A stretch of DNA of 64,000 bases, taken from Sphagnum compactum (taxonomy: Eukaryota > Bryophyta > Sphagnopsida > Sphagnales). The DNA lies in contig OZ234493.1 in the NCBI GenBank assembly GCA_965153455.1, positions 22,620,213 through 22,684,212 on the forward strand, read 5' to 3'. The notes below the pieces were generated by a model. That model was not told the origin of the DNA. It worked only from the letters and a program-made list of their open reading frames with translations, and ran no database searches. The translations under genes and the position numbers were made by a program. Positions 23,301 through 34,200 of the stretch are shown piece after piece (positions within the stretch are counted from its first letter, which is position 1; each line of letters opens with the position of its first letter).

Positions 23301-26300
23301 TGTTACAAGTCAATCTTGTTGTGTTATGTACAAACCTTGTTGTCCTAAATTCTAATTACTATGGAAGACTAGGTTATGCACAAACTTCAAAGGATTTTTG
23401 AATTTGGGGAATGAATGAAAGTAGTGGTTGTATAACAAACACATTGAATATATTCTCCAACTTTAGCCTACCTTGGGACTCCTTAATACCAACTCAGGCT
23501 TGACTTTGTACACTCTTTAAAGCATTACATATCATAATAATATAATGTGCAATCTATAGCCTTATACTCAAGGTCTTTACACTATTGACTTTTGAAGAAT
23601 GAAGTGGGCACAATTTCCTTATTGTATTTGGAGGGCACCTTACATCCATGAATATTTCCCCCTATCAAAGAGATGGGTTGTACCCCTACTCCTTAGGATT
23701 GGATTGAAAATTATGCCTACTTTTTAGAGTTGTTAGGGTTTTTATTGTAGGGTTTTCTTGACATGTTTGTTGAAGACATAGATCTAGAAGCAACTAATGG
23801 AGTTCAAAGCATGATGAATCACCATCCTTCTCCACAATTTAAACACAAATAAGAAAGTCAAGTATAACCCTAAACCAACTCTTTTAGCACTTTATAAGTA
23901 GACTTGCTTAAGGAAAAAATTAAAATTAAAATAAAAATACGACAAGTAAAAAAATAGGGTTTTTGTTTTTGTGATATTAAAATATTTGGAACATCTTTCA
24001 CCATTGTTCTAGGTGGACGTGTAGTTTTTCTTAGCATATAATTGATGAAAATGTTCACCAACAAATATGAATGGGTTTGGTCATAATTATAGTTTTTGGT
24101 TTTAAAAAAGAAAGCTTTTTAAAAAACTTATGGGAGCTTTGTATGAGGGTCTATTGCCAATACTTGCCACACTTCATTTGATGTGGTTGTTTTGAGGTAT
24201 TTTTAAGTCAAATATTTGAGTGGGTTATTTTGTTAATTCTATTTTGCATACTTTTCAAACTTCAAAGTCTAATTGATGAAACCAAACAACAACCTTTCAA
24301 TTTCATAAATGTTACATTTTTTGGTTGATTTTTTTTTTTTAAATTAGAAAAACTAGTTTAAAGGTTGTTCATATAGTACGCTATAATGAACAACTCCAAA
24401 AATACATATTAAAGACACAAATTAAAGACACATAGCCTTAAGGTTGCTATTTTATGAGCATCTAACCTGGTCATTGTGAGTGCCATATTAAGACGCATGC
24501 ATTAGCATCACGTGGAAAGTCTTTTTTTTAAATTATTATCAACAAAGCATTGGATCCAACCTCGGGTAGCACTTTGGCCATGTCTAGCCTTGCTATCTCC
24601 TTATTTTAGTTGAAATTAGTCTGATAACTAAAGCTTCAAATGGAGATAAAAATGAGTGTAGGAAGAGGGCTTAGGCTCTTAAGGGTGACAACAACCTCTT
24701 CTTTTTTGGTGCAAAATTTTATGTATCAAATTCAATAATTTTATAAAAATTCCAAAATTTGAAAAACAATTCCAAAAAAAAAATCCTTAAAATCACAAGA
24801 TTTCCATACATGGTTCAAGTAGGTAGCAAAAAATATATAAACAACCCTGCCTCGAGTTTTACCCTAGTACACATATTCTAAAGGAAAATAAAAGAAATTT
24901 CCCCTTGCTTCTCAAGACACCAAAATGAAGGTTACTTACAGGTTTTTTTTTTCCTTCGAATTCATTATGTAAGTGCATTGGCGAGGATCCCCAGCACTAA
25001 TTAGCATTAAATGGCAAATTGTCCTAGGTGGGCTATAGCCTTTTTTTACAAAAATGCCACAACAAGTGACGACGTTGGAAATGCCTAGACTAGATATGGC
25101 TAATGTACTTATTTTTTTATTTCCAAAAAAATGGTGAAAAGCCCACTAAGAATCACAAATTATTATTTTTTGTTTTTATTATTAATTTTTACATCCTTGA
25201 ATGAATGCATTATGGAAGTCAGGTGATGATGAGTCATGACATACAGATCTCCTTATTTGGAATCATAATGAAACCACAGAATTAACCAGGGTTTAAAAAA
25301 AAAACTAAAGACCACAGTAATCATCAATAATGCACTAACCACACCTGCCAAGTTCATAACAATTTGTTGATTCGCCACTCCGCGCCGGGGGTTTACATGA
25401 TCTTTCTCTTTGATGTTCTCCTTGGATACGCCCACTTAGCTTGCGAGAACATAAATGGCGTCATTGGCACTATTGTGCATCCGGCCATAGTCATAAAGGC
25501 AAAGATCAATTATTTTGTCAACAAGCATGGAAGGCTAATAATCATAACATTGTTTATGTTTTTTTGGATGAATTTTGTGATGTTGTCGTCACAATGGTGA
25601 TCGTCCATAGGAAGATTTAGCCATAAACAAGATATTAAATAATCTTCTATATTTTTTTTTGGCTACCTACTTGACTGAACCAACAAGCATGGAAGGCTAA
25701 TAATCATAACATTGTTTATGTTTTTATGGATGAATTTTGTGATGTTGTCGTCACAATGGTGATCGTCCATAGAGAAGATTTAGCCATAAACAAGATATTA
25801 AATAACCTTGTATATAAATTTTTGGCTACCTACTTGAACGAACCCATGTATAGAAGAAAAACTGGCAATTTTTTCTTTTTAATTTTTTTTTTGGGCAATT
25901 TTTGGCATTTGAAATTCTCAACAATGGCTTCATTTTAGTCATTTTTATTTATTTATTTGCTTCGCTTTCTTTCAAAAAAAATTCCAGTAAAAAAATTGCT
26001 GAGCTATGTATGATGACAAAGTTCTTAAGGCATACATATGAGTGGTTCAAACTCTGAAGGATAAGAGATGCCAATAATAATAATAATAGTGTTGTTATTG
26101 GCTATCAAGGATTCCCCAAACAAATGTTGGGCCAAAAAAAGTGATATTGAAATTGCCTAAACTTTACTAAGTATAAGTTGGCTTACGACTTCATACATGC
26201 AAAAAAATGATGTATTTGTATTTGGAAAAATATATACCTTTTTTGGGTTTTTTTTTGGTTGAAATTTGGAAGTGAATTGGTTAATCCCACTAAATTTTTT

Positions 26301-27035
26301 AGCCTTGGATTGTTGTGAATTGGGCAAATTTGTGGAAAATCGGGTCAATGGGTGAATAATTTGAGCTTCATTTAGTTACCTTGATGCATTAAATTCAATT
26401 TTTATATCCATTTTAGAAGTTGAAACCTAAGTTATAACCTTGTTTAAATAGATCATTAGCACATTTATTGACCTTATTAGGTAAGTTTACTAAGTTCAAA
26501 TTCTATTATGATGGTGTGTCCCTTCACTCACTCACTCAGCTTCACTCACACATGGATTCACTTAGTGCTTGTCTGAAACCCTAAAATTATACTATGTATT
26601 CTAGTAGGCCCAAAATTAATTCTTAGGAGCAATTTTGTGGAGCATTCATGGAATTAAACCCAATTTGAATGATCCTTACACAATTAAATTTGCAAACAAA
26701 TATATGCCTGCCAAATTATTAATTAAATTAGATTCCAAGATTCCATTTCCCCCCCAAACACAATATTCCCCCCAAAGATCCCTCAATTTCCCTACACAAA
26801 GAAATTCTTAATGAGGAAAAAGTTTTGTTTTGTTTTTTTTTATTTTTTTTGTTTTGGGTTTTTTTCTGGGGAAATTTCAATGTTCCTAAAAATAATATAA
26901 TTTGTGCCCAAGCTGCCCAGTTCTTTGGAAAAAAAAAGTTCAAAACCCAAGAACCGTCGGTTCTTTGACCTAAGGAATTTGAACCCCACGGTTATCATAC
27001 CAAAACCAGAATTTTGAGAACCAGCAAGTAAGTGG

Positions 27036-27040
<5 letters not shown>
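20377..27040. other. Gene-poor AT-rich region
   Basis: No gene was recognised. Contents include (TTA)n/(AAT)n runs near 20485-20560, a poly-C tract at 20868-20890, partial telomere repeats at 21308-21323 and 21657-21671 (inverted), a poly-T tract at about 22340-22362, AT-rich low-complexity DNA, and the tandem duplication at 25520. Open frames here are short and compositionally AT-driven. No transposase, reverse transcriptase or integrase motif was seen. Confidence 0.55.
25520..25845. repeat. 162-bp tandem duplication
   Basis: A block starting CAACAAGCATGGAAGGCTAA recurs with an offset of 162 bp (about 25520-25681 and 25682-25845). The copies are almost identical and end in GGCTACCTACTTGA. 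A shorter related segment lies in inverse orientation at about 24806-24850, reading TTGCTACCTACTTGAACCAT on the minus strand. This is probably a transposon fragment that duplicated locally. Confidence 0.85.

Positions 27041-27074
<34 letters not shown>
27041..27074 (+). repeat. (TG)n microsatellite
   Basis: An uninterrupted TG run of 17 units in intergenic DNA. Confidence 0.97.
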
Positions 27075-27075
<1 letters not shown>

Positions 27076-29138
27076 ATTTATGCCTGGGCTGATAACTGAC
27101 GGGTATATGTTATGTGAAATTGAAAATTTTAAAGATTCAAAAATGAAATGATTCTGGAGATTTTTCAATTGCCACAAGTGAGGAGGGAAAAATTAGTAAA
27201 AAATCATCGATTTCTATATTTGGTTTTTAGTGTGTAGCCAAAAACATAAAAAAGATGATTAAAGATAATTTGTAATTCATATATCTGGTTTATAGCCAGA
27301 TTTGGCTAAATCTTTCCTTGTCAGTCACTTTGGCTGCAAACAAAAAAATTCCTAAAAAGACACTGACTTCAATCTTTGTGTGGCTCCTCAGAAGCTGATT
27401 CTCAAGAACCCAGCTGAGACCATCATCATGCATCCTCTGCCAAATTGCGGTAAGCTCACTACAGCAACTATCTGAACTCTAATAGACAAAATTCATAAAG
27501 AATATAGTCTTGTATTTGAAGACCAAATTGGTTGTGGCATTGCAATAGATTACCTTGTCTCTGTTCATATCTACAAGATTGCCAAGAGAACTCTGCAACA
27601 AAAAGTTTTAAGGAACCTGTTCTATGATTTTCCAGCAAAACCAAGAACTAAAAATGACAAGAAAGAGCGCACAGGTAACCTTTCGAGTGTCAATTATAAA
27701 GTACTATCAGATCATCACCTTCTTCATGAACGGTAGGGACTAGCTGCCATGACTTGTTTGCCAGGAATTTTGAGCCGATTACAGATATGGTTATCTACCC
27801 CAACTGTTGAGAGCTGAGGAAGTTGGTGGGGGCAAAATCTGTGTTCTGAGCTTCTTTCTCTGGAAGCAACAAGAATACTTTGTGCATGATGTTGGCTATA
27901 CAGTTTGTTAAACTCACTACTAAATGTGAACTAGTACTGATTGTCTGGTTTAGAGAGTTTTTTTGATCTTCAGGCCTGTGATGAATCCCCTTTTGGGTGT
28001 AGCTTACATAAGAACCAAGCCTTAAGCACACTGCTTTGTGACATGTGGAAGTTGTGAGGATTTGTTTCATTTAATCTAGCATTTTATTAGAAGTTTTCTT
28101 GTTACAAAGACTATGGCAAGGAATGAAACTTCATCCCTGAGAAATCAAAGTACGACAATTACCCTATCTGAGCACAGATAAGATGGTTGTTTAGAATAAG
28201 GCAAGAGGGAAGGGAGAAAGCTTGTTTGGAAAAAAGTTTTTTGTCCACCCGGCTATCCTGGTAGGACAGAAACAGAACAATCTGAGGGTTACATTATACC
28301 TGGAGTAATCCAACTAAATGTTTTGCAGTCATCAAGTCCTTCCTTCTTCACCATGTGAAACTCTGCAAGGAGTGCTAAAGGGATAGTGTAATGGAGATAT
28401 CAATAGGAAAGTGATCAAATCTCTCACCTGATCCACCCCCCAAAAACCCATTAACATCTGGCAGTCACTCCACACAGCCCATTCGTGCAACCGACTGCTT
28501 CAATTCACCACAATTTGAATTTTTACACAGACAAAAAAGTTCCACAGCAGATCAGTAATGGTCTCCTGATGCTAAGCAAACCAGCCACATGATCACTCTC
28601 ATATCATGCTCCACTGAAAGATGCTGCAATGGTGTGACACAAAAACCTTACAGGATGTAAAATATTCAGAAATTCACAATTCTTAAAGTTTCAAACCACA
28701 GTAAAGCACATATCTGACAAGGCAAGTTCCTGGTGAAAAACCAGTGGCCCGTTTCCAATCTACCGATGCTCAAGCAACACTGAAGAAAGGTGAAAACCAT
28801 GCATCTTAGAGTCAACTCTTCAACCAAAGCTTTGATACCTTTCAGTGTGAGAAGTAGCCAGGCTTACCCTGAAACAGTTGCAGGATGCTAAGAAAATGGA
28901 TTGGTGAAGGATTAGAACTTCATGTTTTCAAAAACAAAGTGCCTTAAAAGCTCCACACAATCAGAAAAGAAAATTGTGAAGAGTCATAGAAGATGGTCAC
29001 CCCTCTTTTTGAACAGCCACTGAGGTACCCTACATGAAGATATACGAGCCATGATTACAACTACATTGTGATTAGTTTAAAACCATGTTCCATTCCAAGC
29101 TGATGGTACTACTGTCCAGGATTATGCCCACTGTGAAA
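27075..29138. other. Region downstream of SmD1 with possible exon remnants
   Basis: The right part (about 28.7-29.1 kb) is probably SmD1 3' UTR. Between about 27.37 and 27.80 kb the minus strand has exon-like pieces with splice sites: one ending in VDMNRDK near 27.56 kb and one reading MHDDGLSWVLENQLLRS near 27.40 kb. There is also a copy of the dispersed element at 27709-27753. I do not recognise a protein, and the pieces may be a decayed gene. 27.8-28.7 kb shows nothing identifiable. Confidence 0.4.
27709..27753 (-). repeat. Dispersed short element, third copy
   Basis: The minus strand reads SWQLVPTVHEEGDDLIVL, similar in DNA and peptide to the copies at 18482 and 40735. It is the most diverged of the three and is not inside a recognised gene. 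Confidence 0.5.
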
Positions 29139-30075
29139 CTACCGTCCTCGTCCTCGCCCTCTGCCACGACCTCGGCCTCGTCCTCTCCCCACTGCTTTCC
29201 CTAAATCACATTAAAAAAACAAGAACAGCATTGGAAACAGTCCAACACATAGAACAGCATTGCAGACCAAACCAGACACACATAGGACTTAGGACTGGGG
29301 AGATTTTCTTAGGGAGTGCAAGAATGGATGGATTCAAGCAAAAAGGGGCATACCAGCAGTGGGTTTCTTGACCTTCACACGAGGAGTATCATCAACAAGA
29401 AGAGTGTCGAGATTCAAACTGTCAGGGAGAATGTAGTATCGGATATTGTTGCCACGAATACTGAGATGATCAAGTGTGACAGGGTTTTTCCCTCTCAACG
29501 TCAGCTTCACTGTCTTCAAATGAGTATTCATGCTGATGTCCACACCTGCACGACGTTTGTTTGTTTGTTTGTTTGTTTTTTATCCCCAGGTTACATTTGA
29601 CATTTGAAACATGCACACAGCAACTGGCATGACCCCTTCATTTTGCACACAAGACCAAAGAAAAAAAAAAAAACACAGAAGTACGCGTGACCTAGACTAC
29701 GACCAGAAAAAACGTGCGAAGGAAGTGAGGGAGAAGAACCTGTGATGGTGCCATGCACTATAGTTCCATTCTTCAGTTCTATCGACACCGTCTCATTGTT
29801 AAGCTTCATCAAAAACCTGCACACCGACAGAATCCAGTCACCCGCTACAAAACCTTCAGTCTCTAAACCGCCAAACCTAACGGCATTCCATCGTTTCCAG
29901 GGCGACTAACTCTCCCCGCATCCCCCCCGTTATGCCCCGCGCCTCAATGCTCAGAATCAGAAACAGCATAACAAAAAATTCCAAAATCTTAAGACGTCAA
30001 TCTCTCTCCTAAGAAATTGGGAAAGAAAAGAAACTAGGGAGTAGTAAAGGCAGGAGCATACCTGACGAGCTTCAT
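29139..30075 (-). CDS. SMD1: Small nuclear ribonucleoprotein SmD1
   Basis: One of the seven Sm proteins that form the ring on U1, U2, U4 and U5 snRNAs in the nucleus. Exons in transcript order: 30075-30062 (only 14 nt), 29816-29740, 29545-29354, 29200-29139; they join in frame to 114 aa, normal for the family. The protein opens [20 protein letters not shown] (Sm1 motif), continues with [12 protein letters not shown] and the Sm2 segment VRGN-like [20 protein letters not shown], and ends in KKPTAGKAVGRG followed by a run of alternating Gly-Arg, the usual site of symmetric arginine dimethylation. The first exon is too short to find by frame scanning, but its reading and splice donor are clear. 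Confidence 0.98.
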
Positions 30076-31248
30076 GCTGCCAAGAAACCTTTGTTTTCGC
30101 TCTCTGTGTCGAAACCAAAGAATGAGCAATCAATCAATCAATCGAAAGCTATGGCGGTCTCGATCGTCCACACTAGCGTTCTTGCTCCCGATTCGTGATT
30201 CTCTGCAGTCGAACGTGAAGGTTGGCGGAGCTCCGAGCCGCGCGAGACAAAACGGCCGGGCTCTTGCGCAGAGACGTGTTCGCAGTAAACCCTAATCACT
30301 GCAGACGTAAAATACTACTATCCTTAGGGTTTCGTTATACATCCAAATTTTGTCATTCGTTGGAGGTCCGTCGACAGAAAAAAACTATTTGTTGACTTTA
30401 TCATTCATCTCGCCGACAAGGTCCGTCGTCCAATTTTTGTTTTATCAACATCAGGGTTTTCCTTTTTTGGCGAAATTTCGGCAATTGGCGAAATTTTTTC
30501 AAATTGAAGAAATATATATATATCCTTATTTAAACTGAACATAATTATTGTTTCCTTTTGTAGTCACCAAATCTGGCTAAATCATCTTATGGATGATCAC
30601 CATCTCGGCTCCATCACAAAATTATTGGAAAAGAAAAAAACCCCCACTCAACATTTGAGACCAAAAACATTTAGTTATCCAGCATCTACCAACATCACTA
30701 ATCCACTTGAAAAGTGGTTGAAGACAAAATTCTCTCGTCACTTTTGCCACTTTGGTTTCTATGACAATTGCATCCATTCAGTCAAGACAGATACAGGATG
30801 CAGGAAACCTCAAATACCGCATTGAATAAGGTGCAAGCACTACATGCATACCTCTTCCTTTGTATTCAGACACCAAGAATTCCCCGAGACATTTGATTTT
30901 TCAACCTGTTAAAATGCTGCAATCAGAGTAATTTGATTGAAATTGACTCACATCTTGTGGATAAAGAACTCTGAACCAATGTAAACTGGAAGAGGTCCAT
31001 GGTCTTCCTTCAAAGAAAAGCCACACTTATGAGGCTCCAGAACACTTTCAGTTCTTTTTCTTTGGAAGAATCGATACTACCTACAGAGCCTCTAGTGACA
31101 TCTTCAAGCAGGGTATGAAAGTGTTCCAATCAGTTATGACATCATAGGTTCTAACTCAAGCATCCAAAGTGATGCAGATTTTATCTCCATTTCTCAAGGT
31201 GGGCTCAACAGTTGACAATGATTTACAAATGCTGTGTGGCAGGAGTGA
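30076..31248. other. SmD1 promoter and spacer to the RING gene
   Basis: The first ~250 bp is the SmD1 leader and promoter, with (TCAA)n near 30129 and a telo-box at 30287. The rest has AT-rich patches (TA run near 30510), a short unrecognised plus-strand open frame at 30589-30825, and the 3' flank of the RING gene from about 30.85 kb. Confidence 0.5.
30287..30295. promoter_or_regulatory. Telo-box AAACCCTAA in the SmD1 promoter
   Basis: AAACCCTAA lies about 210 bp before the SmD1 start codon. Telo-boxes are common in promoters of plant translation and RNA-processing genes, so a promoter role is plausible but inferred from position alone. Confidence 0.55.
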
Positions 31249-34200
31249 TCACAAGTGAATCCGAAGCATCTTAGTGACCCGCACTCCACAGTTGGGCTGG
31301 TGACAAATATCAACTGGCTTCGTGTTCTTGCAATCCAAACATGGTCCCAAATGCCCTGTACATAATGTTGTCACTTCAAGAGATTAGCCACTTTCTTTCA
31401 TCAACGATGGAAGATAACATCATTTTCTTTCAAGGGAAGGGTGGAGCAGGGGTGGGGTGAACTACAAATAAATCTTGTGTTCTTAGTGTAGCCTTCTGTA
31501 GGGAGAGCCCAAACTTTGAAGGAATCAAACATCTAACCAGAGACAAAGGTAACATATCAAAAAGACTTGCCAAAGACATGCTACCCCCTGTGAGCAATCA
31601 TGTATGCAATAGGATGGAGATGGTGAGACTTACGGCAATCAAGAATCAGATGATCTGGAGGTCTTGCATAACAGTAGCAACATAAATGGGCATGTTTCTT
31701 TTGTGCTGGCTCTGCCTCATTGATCATGATACTTTCTGTAGGAATTGTGTTAAAATGATCTTCAAGCTTTGATGAAGCTGAGAATGCAGATGAACTTGTA
31801 GCCATCACATCAGAAATAGATGTGGCAACCTGTGGAAAAAATGAGAAGCACATGTCATTTGGCAAAGCATGACCAAATCATCTGTAAGGATTAGGCAGTA
31901 CCTAAAAAATAAACATATTTTCTTGAGAATGATGTGAGATTATCCACTCAGTCACCCCCTGGTAATTACTTCATCTTCCAATAAACCAGACAGTAAAGAT
32001 GACAGACTAATCCCCATTCAGAATGATGCCTAACAGTGAAATGCCTAAAGTCAACAATCTGCATGTTGGCATTCATTAGGAGTTGACCAACCTCCATCTT
32101 GTACCATGTAACTGCTATGCTCCAATATAAGGCTGAGCTAACCAGAAACAATTAAATACATTTTTAAAGTGCAATTTTGGTTGACAATTGAAATTTCCTC
32201 GTCTGCTCAGGCTACTAATTAGTGGTGCAGGAGGCGCAAGAGCTCACATGGTTTACCACATCCCTGCGTTGAAGGTAAGTTTTGTGCATGTCGTATGCCA
32301 TAGTCCATGCCTCACTGTGAGGAGAAAACTTTACTCTGCACAGAATGAAACAATAACAGCAAATTACTATTGCAGAGTTAAGATATAGAGAGCAGAAAAA
32401 ACCTAGTTGGAAGACAATTGCTCTACAGTGCACCCAGTAGCCGTATTGACCTCTTGCAGGACAATCTTGGCCATCTCTATATTAGTACTTCATCCTGCCT
32501 AGTAAAATTAATTTGATTGGATGTCACAGGACTAAAACTCTACATTAACTACTTCAGATTCACACAACATCTCCATTTACCAGGTCAATAAGGTGTGAAG
32601 TCCAGATCACTGGAAACATGAGACTATCACTTGTGATGTATGGTCAAAACTACAGACATGGATGCCAAACATATCAGGTAGACTATGTCTGCTATTGCTG
32701 TGAGCTGAAGTTTCTGCACCAAGAATCAGACAACACCACAGCTACTCAATTCCTTCTATTTACCATTCATCAGGCCTCTCTCCAGCTTACCTTAACCAAT
32801 TTTCATGTTGACTTGACGCCTCAACAATTGCACCACGTTGGAATAACCCTATCTCTTTTGCAGTCTCTTGGGGCCCTTCTCTAACCCGATGCTCTTCTTT
32901 AGGAGACACCACCTGTCATTGTGCAAACAAAGGGATTAGTCCACCAGATCTGACTATTTTGAGTGGCTATCCAAATTATGCAGGATCTTCAAACATGTTG
33001 AAGGAAACTATTCAGGAATTTTTCCAAGAGAGAACTTCCCTTTGGGTTCAGATAGTTTGCATACCTCATACAAACATGGGAAGTGCAAAGATCCAGTTGG
33101 TACACTAGAGGTTGAGGAGACCTCCATGTGTACTGCTTCTTGAGTTCTAGTCAAAGACTCAGATGACCCTGTTGCTACTCCCAGGAAACGATCCTGACTG
33201 ACTGACAGGTCAGAAGACGTGGAACTTTTGAACGGCAGTTCCTTATCACCCATTTCCCCCTCAACCTGTTGCTTTTCTCGATCTTGCTGAAAAGCAAGAG
33301 GGTTGTATGCCTGCTTGGGGCGAGGTAGTAAAAATTGAGATACTAATTCTGGAACTGGAGTTGGGTGCTGAAGTGGAGGGTTCTTCACCAAAGGTTTATA
33401 CACAGATAAGGATCGGAATTGAGGGTCTAATGGATCACGTTCCACTGGCTTTGAGGCAGTGTCATGTGTTTTCTCCTGTTGGTCTGCAACAATTGCCTGC
33501 AGTTTTCCCAATACCACTTGAGATCTCTGAAATTCTTCGAACACAAAATTTTTCATTTGCAACACTGAATGAGTTAATGAATGACTGATTCTAAAAGGCT
33601 AGTAACTGCAATCACATCCAAGCTCTCTATAATCACAAGAGCTATTTCACCAGCAGGAATGAAGTGCTACACATATCTATGGCACCACCACTGTTGGCTT
33701 CAAAGTCTAGTTATACCACAAATTTGCGACCAAAAATATTTAATTTCATAACTTCTGCAAGAAACCAGCATCTTCAGCTCAATACATGTATGAAGCATAG
33801 CTAAACAATATCTCTGTCCATCCAGCCAGCAGTAGAACACAGATGCCACCTCAATAGCATAGCCACCATCCTGGCAGTAGCTTCTACATACCTTTGGAAA
33901 CAAATGTGGAAACAGTTCCATAGGTGAAAGCTGTGGCCTTTCTTTAACTAGTGGTGGTATGGTTTCTTCAACTTTGTTCTCTAGCTCCAGTCCCAGTTCT
34001 GATCCAACTGTGCTTGCTTTGGGTGACCATGACTCATTTCCTGGAAAGTTGCCATCTGATGATATAGAGAGAGGGCTCGGAGGTACTGCAAAATCTAATG
34101 AACTAGTTGTTAAATTGAGATTAGCAGGAGCAGATACCCTATCCTCTGAGGTAGTCTTCTGCAGTTCTGTATCAAATTTAGTACGAGGTATACCAAAGTC

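Noticed and set aside
26995-27177. Minus-strand frame with Thr-His repeats
   Set aside because: It is a translation of the (TG)n microsatellite.
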